64,000 nucleotides of DNA from Sipunculus nudus (taxonomy: Eukaryota > Annelida > Sipuncula > Golfingiida > Sipunculidae): contig CM049322.1 of NCBI GenBank assembly GCA_026874595.1, forward strand, positions 44,022,840 to 44,086,839, given 5' to 3'. The translations under genes were made by a program, and so were the position numbers. This document shows, one piece after another, positions 15,645 through 26,749 of the stretch. The notes beneath the pieces were generated by a model, which had not been told where the DNA came from, did not search any database, and saw only the letters and a list, made by a program, of their open reading frames with translations. Position 1 is the first letter of the stretch. Each line of letters opens with the position of its first letter.

Positions 15645-18568
15645 TTATTGTTGATTTTGTCCTTCTAGAATGTAATCTAGAGGGGACTTTATTTTTATGT
15701 TGTTTTTAGGTTGTGTGTAATCGTGTTGATATTTAAGTAGTTTTATTGTGTCCAGTTCTTATATTCTTTCATAGGAGTTTGTTGCTTGTTCTTTTAGATA
15801 TTCAGTGATTTTGGGGGTGTTTGTTTTTTCTCTTAATTCGTCTGTTTTTCTTAGTTTGTGTGTTCTGAGAATGGCTCTTAGTGCTTTATTTTGTGTGATT
15901 TCTAGTTTATTTAACATTGTTTTTCCTGCGCCTAGAAACGCGATGGACCCATATGTGCCTATTGGGCGGATCCATTGCTTGTACAGGTAGCTGGCCGTTT
16001 CTGCTTTCGGTCCGTCATGTTTGTAGCACAGAGCTTTTAGAATATTTACTCTGTTCCACATTCTCTGGATTATGTTTTCTATGTGTGGTTTCCAGGTGGC
16101 TCTTGAGTCGAATGTTACACCTAGAAATTTTGCCTCTTTGTGTTCTTTGAGGTCCTCGCCTAATAATTCTAGGGGCTCGAAATATTTGGGTTTTTTTGCT
16201 TTCGTGAATAGAACAGTTTGTGTTTTTGAGGGGTTTAAGCGGACTCTCCAGTCGTCGCACCAGTTTTCTATTCTTTGTAATTGGGCCTGTACTTTATTTC
16301 TGGAGTATTTTGGGTTCGTGTCGGTCGACCAGATGGCGATGTCGTCAGCGTATTGTGATACGCATAATTGTTGTCCTGATTTGGGGATGTCATTTACATA
16401 CATTAAGTATAGTAGAGGGCTGAGAACAGAGCCCTGGGGGGTCCCTGCTTTTAGTGTTATTTCCTGTGATAGGGTCCCTTTAACTTTTACTCTAAGTGTC
16501 CTGTTGTGTAAAAATGATGAAATTAGTCTGATTATTTTATTCGGTAGATGGGATTTCATTATTTTGTATCTGACTCCGTCTGACCAGACGGAGTCAAAAG
16601 CCTTTTCCACATCGAGGAATGTGGCCAGAGTATATTGGCTCCGTTTAAAGCCTGTGGTAATTGATTGGCTAAGTCGGAGGATGTGGTCGGTGGTAGATCT
16701 GCCCGCTCTGAACCCGGACTGATCTTGGTTAAAAAATGGGCCCCCCAATTCGGGAGGTCGGTTGTCCAAAAATGTGGTTATTCTATTTTTTAGGATTTTT
16801 TCAAATAATTTTCCTATACAGGGGAAAAGCTGATAGGCCTGAAGTTTGTTGGTTTGTCTTGTGTTTTGCCGGGTTTTGGAATCATTGTTACTACGGCTTT
16901 TTTCCAATCGTCTGGGAAGTATCCCCAGTTAATGCAGAGTGTGTATAATTTCGCTATTCTTTCTAAACAGGTGTCGGGGAGTTTTTTTAATATTACGTAG
17001 TTAATGTTGTCTGCGCCTGGGGCTGATTTTCCCTTGGCTGTTTTAAGTGCGCGTTTTATTTCAATTAGCGCAACGGGCCTGACTGCGGGATTATTATCAT
17101 CTGTTTCATTTATTTGTGTTTGTAATGGTTTGAATAAAATCGGGTTGTTTTCTATAGTTTCAGTTACTGTATCATAAAGTTCTTCATTAAAATCTTCATC
17201 TTCTGGTGTTGTGTGTATTTTTTCCAGGGTGTTTGCGAATAAATCTGCTTTGCTTTGTGGGGTTTCGGCTACAGAGCCGTCGGGTTTTAGCAGTGGTTGG
17301 GATTGCCCTGTGCTGGGATTTGTTCTTGTGTTTGAATATTGTTTAAATTTGTTCCAAAATTGTTTTGTGTTTGTTTTATCATCTAAGCTATTTATGTAGT
17401 CTGTCCATTGTGTGCGTTTTTGTTCTAGGATAGCTTTTTGTGTTAGTTTATTTATTCTGTTATATAAATGGTTCGCTTCGGCCGTGCGGGCCCGTTTTTG
17501 ATAATTTCGGACTCGGCGACGGAGTTTTACAAGTTCCCTGATTCTGGGCGTGAAGTGCCACCAATTTCTATTTTTATTTATTTTTTCGGGCGCTACTATA
17601 TTAATAGCTTCGGTGATGGACTGGGTCATCTCGTATGTCAGGTTATCGATCTGGAGGTGGGTAATAACATCCGCCTCGTCAGGATCGGTCATTTTTTCGT
17701 CCGTGTATTTTTGGAATTTTTCCCAGTCTGCGTTTTTCAGGTCTCTGAATTTTTTGGGGGGCGCGACCTGTGGTGCCCAGTTTATATCTAAATGGATTGG
17801 GAGATGATCTGAACCTATATCCTCTCCCACATAATATTCAGAACTTAAAGCTAATTCTGTCGTGGCTAGAGCGAGGTCTAGTATATTCCACGCTCCGTTT
17901 GCGGTGTTAAAGTAAGTCGGGTTTTCGTCATTTAATAGTATTAAATTACCGTCTGAGAGTTCATTCATTAATATTCTCCCAGACTCGTTTGTGTACCGCG
18001 CTCCGTAATTTTCATGAGGGGCGTTCAGGTCTCCGAGGATTATGTAATTTTTACTGTTATTTCTGATTTTTTTGAATATTTGCGGTTGTAATTTGTTTTG
18101 TGGCGGATTGTAATAAACTATTATATCTAGGGGGGAGGTTGTGTTTTGTTCGTTGTTTATGCGCAAGGAGAGGGCTTCTGCTTTAAAATGCCCGAACCAT
18201 TTGTTTATAGTATAGTTTAGTTGTCTATCTATACAAATGGCCGTGCCCCCTCCGGCTCCTGTTTTTCTGTCTGCTCTGATTAAGTCGTAGGGTCCCATCG
18301 AGAAATGGGTACCCGGTTTGAGTTTTGTTTCTGTTATCATAGCAATTTGTATATTGTTTTTTGTTAAATAGTTTAATAAACTTTGTTTTTTGGTGGCCAG
18401 GCTGTTTGTATTTATGTGAATGATCTTGAGTTTGTCGTTTGGGGTGTTAGGGGGGTTGTTAGTATTACTACTATTATTATTATTATTTACAATATTGAAT
18501 TTAATGTTTTTGAGTTTATCGGGATAGTGCAGGGAATAACTGCCTGTATTTGTTGTTTATTTGTTTAA
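15645..18568 (-). pseudogene. LINE2 ORF2: endonuclease/reverse transcriptase, disrupted
   Basis: The endonuclease half is intact here. In the segment beginning at 18340 the motifs GDLNAPH (residues 103-109), LDLAL (154-158) and SDH (177-179) carry the catalytic Asp/Asn/His positions of APE-type nucleases. The RT follows with FRPIS, SGFRAGRST, FLDVEKAFD, GTPQGSVLSP and YADD. A 1-nt deletion at about 16824 shifts the frame between FRPIS and the fingers/palm region. A Lys codon changed to TAA at 15759-15761 truncates the last 38 or so residues seen in LINE1 (original stop equivalent 15645). The frame opens just upstream of 18540, overlapping the ORF1 stop, with no ATG before the conserved start of the nuclease domain. 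Confidence 0.88.
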
Positions 18569-20174
18569 TTTTTCTGATGTTTTCTTCAACAGTGCGTGGA
18601 TGCACTGTGAATTGGTAGGCTTGTTTATGCCCTACTGCCAGTATGTTGCAGATTTCTGTCATGGTTTTATCTGGGAGTAGTTCCTTAATGGTCATGGCAA
18701 GGTATGTCATGTTTTTGATTGCTTGTGATTCATTTCTTGTGTTGTTTATGATTTGGGGGGGGGGGGGGGGGGGGTGGTGTGGGGGTGGGATTTTGGCCCA
18801 ATGCTGGGCGGGCGGGTGCGGGTGCGGGGGCGGGGAGTAGCGGAGTTTTGTTTGTTTTTTCTTTATTTATTTTTTCATTTTTTCTATGATCTGAGTTGGC
18901 TTTTTTGTATATTGGGCAGGATTTAAAGCTGGCGATGTGCTGCCCTTTACAGTTTGCGCATTCCGCTTCAGTTTTGGGTGAGTTGCAGTCTTTCAGGGTG
19001 TGGCCCTGAGTACCGCAACGGAGGCATCTGGGGGGTTGTTTACATGTTTTGGCTGAGTGGCCAAATCTTTGGCAGTTGTAGCATTGCGCTACTTCACTCA
19101 GCTCCTCGTATTTTGTCATTTTGTAGGTTGTGTTGTTTAATTTGATGTTTGTTTGTTGTGCTGTAGTGTATTTTTCTGGGGTGGCAAAAGTGAGTTTTAT
19201 AACTCTGCTTTTGCCGAGTCTGTGGGCCTCTGTGACCCCAATGTTTTTCAGGATTTCTTTTATTGTTTGTGTGTTGATTTCTTCAGGGACGCCCTTGATG
19301 ACTCCCTTTGTTGGTTTTTTGGTGGTTTGTTTGTTCGTTTGTTTGTTTGTTTCAGTTGTTGTGTTTTGCGGGGCGGGTTGTGTGTCCATTTCTGTTTCAC
19401 CAGTGGTGTTTTTGGTGCGATTTTCGTTGTTTGTTTGTTGGTTTGTAGGTGGTGTCGTGTTTTGTTGCGGGGTGGTTGATATTTTTTGTTTTTTAACAGA
19501 TTTTGGTGTTTCTGTTTTTGTTTTGTTTTCAGCAGTTGGGGAGATAACTTTGCGTTTTGGGGAGGCTGTGGGTTTGGTTGGTTTTTTAGCATTTGTATTT
19601 GTATGGGGGATGGGGTCACGTCTGCAAGTTTTAGTTTCCGTTTAGCTGGCGGTTGGGTGAGTGTGGGTGGATTGTTTGTGTTTGTGTTGTTTTCAGCTTG
19701 GATTTGATCTAATGCTGCTTCACAGCATTGTAGGTTTGGGGTTGTTTTGTTTGTTGTTGGTATGTCTGTTGTTGTTGCGTTTTTTTGTTGCTGTGGTGTT
19801 GTTGTGATGTTGTCTATTTTGTTTTGGTTTGTTTGGTGGGAGCTAGTTGTTTGTTCTGGGTTGTTTGGGTTTTGGGTGTTTTTTCCAGTTATGATTTGTC
19901 TCATTTCCTTGATTTCGTTTGTCAGTTGTTTGATTTGTTCTCTTTGTTCTGAAAGTTCTATGTTTTGTTTTGCTTTTGTGTCTTTTAAGAATGTAATTAA
20001 GGCTTGCGTGTCATCTCCGTTTTGTTTTTGGTTGACTGTTTGTTTTTTCTTTAGATCCTTGTTTATTTTTGACTTTGTTGTTGTTTGTTTTGTTTTTCCT
20101 TTGTTTGCTTTTTCCCTGCATGTGTCCATGAAGTCCACGGGAGGGATAAGTTTGTTTGCTGTACGGGCGGCCAT
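18516..20174 (-). pseudogene. LINE2 ORF1: Gag-like CCHC protein, two frameshifts
   Basis: Homologue of the 538-residue LINE1 ORF1. The N-terminal part (from ATG 20174) is open to a 1-nt indel at about 19580-19596. The knuckle-bearing part continues in a second frame (to 18730). A G20 tract at 18755-18774 (G7 in LINE1) causes a second shift, and the last 64 codons (18516-18710) are in another frame. The knuckles CYNC, CLRC and CANC are conserved. The N-terminal half is only about two-thirds identical to LINE1 at protein level, against well over 90% for the C-terminal half and ORF2, suggesting recombination or conversion. Confidence 0.85.
18755..18774. repeat. Expanded G20 homopolymer inside LINE2 ORF1
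   Basis: 20 consecutive G where LINE1 has 7. It encodes a Pro run and shifts the frame; true slippage or a consensus artefact. Confidence 0.9.
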
Positions 20175-20621
20175 ATTGTTATTGCAGGTTGGCCCCCGCT
20201 GATGTGTATGTTTGTTTGTGTGTTTGTTTGAGTTGGTTTAGTAGTGCTAGTAAATCTTACCTGTTCCAGGATACAAAGTGCATGCGCTTATGTAAATGTT
20301 ACTTACTTTGCTGTGTATTGTGTGTATTTGACTTGTAACTGTGTCTTGTATCTATTTCTTGTATCTGTGTCTTGTAGTAACTTGTAGTATTCTGTGTCTT
20401 TAAATCTGTTGAGTCTGTAGTTGTAGTCCTAAGAAGGACTGTTTGGGTGGCACCGGCCGGCCCAGACAAACTAAACACAGAGTGTATAGTATGTCTGAAC
20501 TAACACGATGCTAATAAGAGTGTTGAGTTGATCAATCGTAGCTGGCTAGTTGATCTGGCTGATGAGTAGGCGCTGGAGTGGCTCGCTGACGTCCGTACAC
20601 TACGGCAATCAGGGAGCAAGT
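20175..20621 (-). promoter_or_regulatory. LINE2 5' UTR / presumed internal promoter
   Basis: Homologous to the LINE1 leader and ending at the same CAAGTG. It includes the palindrome AGTCCTAAGAAGGACT (20425-20440). The promoter role is inferred from the family. Confidence 0.45.
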
Positions 20622-21079
20622 GAGACTGACTATTCGGTGCCCTCCCTCAATACTTATACTATCAAGGGGCGCAAGTGAGGACCTGAACGAAACAAGGGCT
20701 ACAAGGCTGATGCTGGTATCGTTATCTGCCCCAGTCAGAGTAAATGTGTGTTTCTTGTCTGCACTTAAAATGGCTATTAATCAAAGACTATTATACTCTT
20801 AACAATAAATATTTCCTTCCTATAGATAGCTCACAGAACACTTAATCAGTGATACTTATTGTGACGTAATCACGAATTAGGTTTAACTAGTAATGAAAGA
20901 TAAACTTAGATCACACCACGTGGATTTTAATTTATCAACTGAAAAATGGTTAATAACTAGAAAATTAAATAAGGTTGGATAACATGGCATATATGTGCAT
21001 CCAGAGAACAATGGGGCCCGCCTGATATGGGACTTTTTTTTAGAAATTAGTTCGTTGAAAGTCATACGACCTGCTTATT
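20622..21079. other. Non-coding flank
   Basis: No gene seen. The first 70 bp still resemble element-like sequence: GCAAGTGAG occurs at the LINE2 end and again at about 20671, so the 5' boundary of LINE2 could lie there. The rest is AT-rich and unremarkable. Confidence 0.5.
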
Positions 21080-23293
21080 GTATCCCCAGACAAAGTCGGG
21101 GGATACTATGTTTTCATATCGGTCCCGCCGCCGCCGCCGCATATAAATCTTGTTGGCGCGATAACCCAAAAAATATTTCACGGAACTTTACCAAACTTGG
21201 TATATGTATATATATGGGTTAGAGGACGACGCCTATTTAAAATGAGGTCATAACCTTTAATAGGAGAGTGTCCTTGACCTTGAATAGGTCCAATTTTGGG
21301 GAAAATCACACAAATTCTTTAATATCTCAAGAAATCTTGCATGGATTTATCCCAAAATCAACTTGATGGAAGATCATGGATAGGGTTGTCATGTTTCAGA
21401 AACTGGGGGCGCCACCTATTATTCTTTACTTGTTTTCGTGCCGTTTAATACCCCCAAAATTGCCACCTTACAGTACTGTGAGCATATGTGAGAACCCTAT
21501 CAATTTTGAGGTCACAAGGTCAAAGGTGAAGGTCACAGGAGCCATCTGTCCAAAAATTAGTTTCTTGATGATAATTCCTTCTTTTATTGATGTATGGATT
21601 TCAAACTTGACTTGTATTTGACCCATTGGAAAAGCAAGACCAGAATTGATTTTGGGGTCATGAGGTCAAAGGTCAAGGTCACAGGAAACCTCTTTAAAAA
21701 GATTGTGGATGCATTTTCAGCCAAACAATTCATCTCAGATCTTTCATCTTGCACATATAGTTCACCTGCAAAGAGTGGAAGACCCCTATCAATTTTGAGG
21801 TCACAAGGTCAAAGGTGAAGGTCACAGGAGCCATCTGTCCAAAAATTAGTTTCTGGATGATAATTCCTGCTTTTATTGATGTATGGATTTCAAACTTGAC
21901 TTATATATGTCCCATTGGAAAAGCAAGACCCAAATTGATTTTGAGGTTATGAGGTCAAAGGTCAAGATCACAGGACACATCTTTAAAAAGATGTCGATGC
22001 ATTTTCAGCCAAACATTTCATCTCAGATCTTTCATCTTGGACATATAGTTCACCTGCCAAGAGAGGAAGAATCCTATCAATTTTGAGGTCACAAGGTCAA
22101 AGGTGAAGGTCACAGGAGCCATCTGTCCAAAAATTAGTTTCCGGATGATAATTCCTTCTTTTATTGATGTATTTATTTCAAACTTGACTTGTATTTGACC
22201 TATTGGAAAAGCAAGACCTGAATTGATTTTGGGGTCATGAGGTCAAAGGTCAAGGTCACAGGAAACCTCTTTAAAAAGATTGTGGATGCATTTTCAGCCA
22301 AACAATTCATCTCAGATCTTTCATCTTGCACATATAGTTCACCTGCCAAGAGTGGAAGACCCCTATCAGTTTTGAGGTAACAAGGTCAAAGGTGAAGTTC
22401 ACAGGAGCCATCTGTCCAAAAATTAGTTTCTGGATGATAAATCCTGCTTTTATTGATGTATGGATTTCAAACTTGACTTGTATATGTCCCATTGGAAAAG
22501 CAAGACCCAAATTGATTTTGGGGTCATGAGGTCAAAGGTCAAGGTAACAGGACATCTTTAAAAAGATTGTGGATGCATTTTCAGCCAAACATTTCATCTC
22601 AGATCTTTCATCTTGCACATATAGTTCACCTGCCAAGAGTGGAAGACCCCTATCAATTTTGAGGTCACAAGGTCAAAGGTGAAGGTTACAGGAGCCATCT
22701 GTCCAAAAATTAGTTTCTGGATGATAATATCTGCTTTTATTGATGTATGGATTTCAATCTTGACTTGTATATGTCCCATTGGAAAAGCAAGACCCAAATT
22801 GATTTTGGGGTCATGAGGTCAAAGGTCAAGGTCACAGGACACATCTTTAAAAAGATGTGGATGCATTTTCAGCCAAACATTTCACCTCAGATCTTTCATC
22901 TTGCACATATAGTTCTCCTGCCAAGAGAGGAAGAACACTATCAATTTTGAGGTCACAAGGTCAAAGGTGAAGGTCACAGGAGCCATCTGTCCAAAAAATT
23001 AGTTTCTGGGTGATAATTCCTGCTTTATTGATGTATAGATTTCAAACTTAACTTGCATATGTCCCATTCGAAAAGCAAGACCAGAATTGATTTTGTGGTC
23101 ATAAGGTCAAAGGTCAAGGTCACAGGACACATCTTTAAAAAGATCAAGGTCACAGGACCAACATCTTCAACAAGATTGTGGATTGTTAGATGGAAGAAAC
23201 AATAAATATGCCAAGTGTCAGTATATGCTGCTAAAAATGGGGGTCTATTTATAAAGGGGGGGGGGGGGGGCGGCCTACTATGTCTGGGGATAC
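21080..23293. mobile_element. Non-autonomous element with 13-bp inverted ends and a minisatellite core
   Basis: GTATCCCCAGACA at 21080-21092 and its perfect reverse complement at 23281-23293. The left end adds a second inverted GGGGGATAC. Internal landmarks are a CCG-repeat (about 21126-21140), a segment with GCGATAACCCAAAAAATATTTC typical of abundant invertebrate repeats, the 288-bp array, and a G15 tract before the right end. No transposase is encoded. Minisatellite-carrying non-autonomous elements are known from bivalves, but I cannot assign a family. Confidence 0.65.
21501..23190. repeat. 288-bp minisatellite, about six units
   Basis: Units start at 21501, 21790, 22078, 22367, 22654 and 22942 (spacing 287-289). 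Each unit has two clusters of AGGTCA: one in GAGGTCACAAGGTCAAAGG and one in GAGGTCAAAGGTCAAGGTCA. The length is close to a multiple of three, so spurious reading frames stay open on both strands. The last unit degenerates after 23100. Confidence 0.92.
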
Positions 23294-23602
23294 TCTGGCA
23301 CCTGCGGTGCCAAGAAATGTCTAGTTTTTTATGTTATTTAAGGCTTTATATATTATTGTTGAGAAGGATTTATTTATATTTCTAAATAAAATACAAGGAA
23401 ATGAATTTAAATAGAACTTAAACCATAACATATATGATTACAATCTTAAACATGTTTCCGATATTAATCTTCTGCCAGGCGAACTCAAAGAAAAAGTCTT
23501 TAAACTAAATCTTTGGTAACATAGGTTATAAGAAAAAAATAAACCTGAGGTAGTATGTTTCACTAATAAGACATTCAAACAAGATCAATATTATTGGATA
23601 AT
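23294..23602. other. AT-rich spacer
   Basis: No gene, repeat boundary or structured element seen between the minisatellite element and the segmental duplication. Confidence 0.5.
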
Positions 23603-23722
23603 TTGTTATAGATTGCATAATATGTAATTATGTGTTAATATCATGCATTTTGGTATGTTAATGTTAATAATTTTAGTGGTATTTTATATAAGTTTAATAA
23701 GTAACATTTTTTCTAATGACAG

Positions 23723-24704
23723 GTGGAGTGACTTGTTGGATTTTGTGCCTGTGGTTAGTACAATCAAGAATACAGCAGAACACCCTCCAGGCTTTGTTTG
23801 TGGGAGATGTTGCCGGTGCGGTCGAGAAGGGAGCTTTAGCTGCTACGGGGCTGGCGGCAGATGTGTTTACATTTGGCAGCGCCGGGTCTTTGATCAATGT
23901 TGCAGCAAAAGGTGCCAAAAAGGTGATAGTAAAAGAAGCGGTGTCCACTGGAGCACATGCAGGGGCATTTGTAACAAAGTGCTTTATAAAATCTGTCTCA
24001 TCATCCAGTAGAGGGGGACGCAGTAGCTACCCCAGACGAGATGCCAGCCCTTATCACGTGATTCAAGTTCCTGCCGGGCACACCAGGCCACGTGATAGAT
24101 CGAAAACAAGTGACACGGGCCGGAGTGATCCCCCCCGATGATCGTAATCCACGCAGAAGAAACTCAAGTCAAAAACGAGGCCATCACGTGATCAACAATA
24201 GTATTTTAAAGCTATTTAAAAACATGATTGACCAAACTTCTCAAACTTTGCCACCTTGGCACCATATTTGCAGGGTACAAGGGTTTACGTAGCGTATACC
24301 CAGCCATTGGATTCCTTAACAACCACATTCAGGAACGAATGGTCGTGAAGGCAGACCTACCAAGATATGACGTCAGTTTAGATGAATACGGGCGTGCGGC
24401 GGAAGAGCTGGTAGGCATCGTGGTCGCGTATATGGTAGAATATGCCAATGGAAATATACGTTTAAGCCTGGAAACTGAAATCAGGGATAGGATTTATCAC
24501 ATGAACTATAGTCGGTGTTACGTAGATGAATCCGCTCTACAGGTATGGCTTAGAAGAGGAGGTGGAGGGGAAGCCAAGTTTCAACATGCAGTCGAGGAGG
24601 TGGCAAAAATGTTGAAAAGTCTCAGTGACGATGGGGCAGAAGAAATCCTGCGATGGGTAAAGGAATTGAAGAAGGCTAATGACAGATATAACTCATCAGA
24701 ATAA
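23723..24704 (+). pseudogene. Unrecognised coding segment, copy 1 (Ala/Gly-rich then helical protein)
   Basis: Not recognised. A polypyrimidine-AG (ending 23722) looks like a splice acceptor. The first frame reads DLLDFVPVVSTIKNTAE, then one extra base moves the sensible frame by one to ALFVGDVAGAVEKGA, an Ala/Gly-rich stretch that could form paired hydrophobic helices. A basic Ser/Arg/Pro-rich linker follows. Copy 1 has an extra C at 24130-24136 that ends the frame in a stop at 24139-24141. The last part (open to 24704, likely from an acceptor TTTGCAG at 24267-24273) is a charged helical domain with RAAEELVG and EEVAKMLKSL. Possible last exons of an invertebrate multigene protein, or a decayed copy. 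Confidence 0.45.
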
Positions 24705-25060
24705 TTTATGCTTTGGAAAGTAATTGATGAGATAAAAACTGGATGTTTTCCGGTTATATAAATATAGCTATTTTAGAAAAACGTACACTCTAGATTTTCG
24801 GTATTTGATGGTTTGGAGTATATACATTACAATATATATATATATATTCGATCGTACATATAATTAAATATGTATAATGCAAAAGTACCGAATTGATAGC
24901 GTCAACAGTCTCCTACAGAGCCCAGTAAGTTCTTACTCCTGTTCCCTTTTTTAAAAAAAAACCCAACAAATTGTTGGTCTTTTTATTTTGCTCTTTAACG
25001 ATCCCTGATCAGATAATCAAATATAAAGTTTTGTTTTTAACATGTTTACTTGAATAGGCT

Positions 25061-25285
25061 TTGCAATATCTACAGTGGGTAAAGAATAAAACGTTGACTG
25101 AGTTGATGAAGAACTTGTATCCGGAAATCTACACAAGATGGCGCTGCTTCAGAACATGCAGACGATTACTACCGTTATGTTTTAGTCGTTCTAGTGTTAG
25201 AAATACATGTGCTTTTGTCAGTTCCTGTGTTTCGCTCCATCATCAATTGATGTTATTCTTTTCAAAGTTTTTCATAAAAGCCTAA
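25061..25285 (+). other. Possible exon downstream of the unrecognised gene, copy 1
   Basis: After a putative acceptor (TTGAATAG, about 25052-25059) the frame starts ALQYLQWVKNKTLTELMKNL and stays open for about 75 codons. The first 30 residues look coding; the rest is Ser/Phe-rich and doubtful. It is conserved in copy 2 at 32717-32941. No family is recognised. Confidence 0.2.
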
Positions 25286-25433
25286 TAAACTGAACATTTG
25301 AAATAATGTTGCCGAATATAAGCTTCATTTAACACAATGGCAAAATGTACATTCATTACAACACCATTAACATAAACTACACCTTTTCTCGCCATTTTCA
25401 AAACAAGACGGAGACCTCACTTTGTCATATCGA

Positions 25434-25659
25434 TTACTTTAAAGCACCCCTCCCTTCGCAGATGTATCCTCTTTTAAACATGGTATTAACATCGTTCCAC
25501 GTAAAACGTTTACGGTTTGTTCTAGAGCATTCTCTGAAAATCCGCCATTTGGTTCCTCAGCAGACCAGTTGGTGTAGTTAAAACGTGTACCAGTCGCTTC
25601 CCATATCCAGATTGATTCCATAAACGAATCAGTGTTCGATGTCCAGTAGCCCGTATGAC
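25434..25659 (-). pseudogene. C-type lectin-like domain, C-terminal exon with frameshift, copy 1
   Basis: On the minus strand, after an acceptor (TATTATAG at about 25660-25667), the frame reads GYWTSNTDSFMESIWIWE and then NYTNWSAEEPNGG, the core of a C-type lectin domain with the EPN motif associated with mannose-type ligands. A one-base shift after ENALE moves the sense frame; the remainder reads FTWNDVNTMFKRGYICEGRG and ends in a natural TAA at 25434-25436. The WND motif and the final YIC cysteine are kept. The two positions usually filled by the second disulfide pair are Ala and Thr. No upstream exons (signal peptide, first half of the fold) were found within the duplicated unit. An exon or pseudogene of a secreted or membrane lectin. 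Confidence 0.75.
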
Positions 25660-25849
25660 CTATAATACAGCATTACATACCTGAATAAAACATGTTCTTC
25701 CTAATTATACATTTATTTTTCACCTCTCCCCGGATATATAAAAACAAATGTAAGACTCCTCAGCATCCTATAATCCTAGTTAAACTATGAAGAAACACTG
25801 GAATGTTTGTTACACAACTCCATTCACCTGTGAGCCTTAAATAATAATA

Positions 25850-26045
25850 AAAATTATTTTACAAGGATTATACATACACTAATAACTAATCAATGCACTT
25901 TCCATGGCTTAGAAATCCACCGGTCTTTGACAGGCGCTTATCTAACCCACTCACATAGCCACGCCGTTGATCGAACCCGGGTGACTAGCGGAGAGACCCA
26001 AGCGTTTTAACACTCTACTGTTCAGGCTTTTGACAATAGATCTGG
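25850..26045 (-). repeat. tRNA-derived SINE-like repeat, copy 1
   Basis: Minus strand: an A-box-like GAGTGTTAAAACGCTTGGG, then a B-box-like GGGTTCGATC about 25 nt later, followed by GTCAAAGACCGGTGG. This arrangement matches the head of tRNA-derived SINEs; compare 62704-62915. It is not a foldable intact tRNA. Confidence 0.5.
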
Positions 26046-26749
26046 ACTTCGACAAATAAAGTTTTCGTATATCACAATGTAATGATAAAGAACTCCTGTC
26101 GAAGGTGTAATAATAATAAATATGAATTAAATAATGACAACATATGTTCCGCCATGCACATGTAATGTTCAATTAGCATAAAATAGTTTCGATTAACCAC
26201 ATTTTTGTGGGTAATATGTCAGTGTTATAGTGACTTATTTCCTATAAGATTATTAAAACAATAATACATAATAAACATCTATCCAGAACATGCACAAATC
26301 ATGTCAATGCCGGGTTAAGTGATGTGTATATCTCGACGCCTTCAGGTCACGCTATAAAGATGGGATTTTGTTTTTATTCAAGGTTATTGTTACTGGTTTA
26401 AATAGCAAATGGCAAAAAAATCTCAAAGATACGGGATCGTTGTTTAAGGGACACTTTAGTATGCTTTGGACTTACCGATATGCGTTTTTTTTTTTGCGTA
26501 CGCGTCGCGTGAGTCATCAAGCCGGATTTATTATGTCAAATAGGAAGCATAACAGGGTCTTTAGGGATATGTTTATTTACTGTGTTTGATCTCTCAAAAT
26601 ACAATCTTTCTCATTTGATATATCAAAGCCGCACCTGTAGTCAATCGTTCAAAATAGGTGCAGATAATACAATAAAAGGACGTTTTTTTTGGATTTGCTC
26701 TATTGTTAGGAAGGATATACCTAAAGAGAGTCGCTTGCAGTAAACATTT

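Larger units (their letters stand above)
12118..20621 (-). mobile_element. Jockey-like LINE copy 2 (LINE2), near full length, with nested insertion
   Basis: Minus-strand LINE: 5' end 20621, 5' UTR, ORF1 (broken), ORF2 (broken), long 3' UTR, poly(A) of 34 nt at 12118-12151. Without the nested C2 element and its 12-bp duplication it would be about 6.66 kb. ORF2 and the 3' UTR are almost identical to LINE1, whereas the first half of ORF1 and the 5' UTR are much more diverged. Flanks at the poly(A) (TTGTGCTC) and the 5' end (AGACTGAC) show no obvious target-site duplication. Confidence 0.88.

Noticed and set aside
1-20621. Canonical telomere repeats flanking the retrotransposon array
   Set aside because: No TTAGGG or related tandem array was seen, and element 5' ends face the unique sequence, so a terminal array cannot be claimed.
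20622-20680. Target-site duplication for LINE2
   Set aside because: Flanks of the 5' end and the poly(A) do not match; GCAAGTGAG recurs 55 bp away but not at the other side.
21594-22950. Several 67-74-codon ORFs on both strands of the minisatellite
   Set aside because: They are copies of the same 288-bp unit, whose length is a multiple of three; no coding bias.
21501-23190. Regular direct repeats that could suggest a CRISPR array
   Set aside because: Units are 288 bp with no unique spacers, in eukaryotic DNA.
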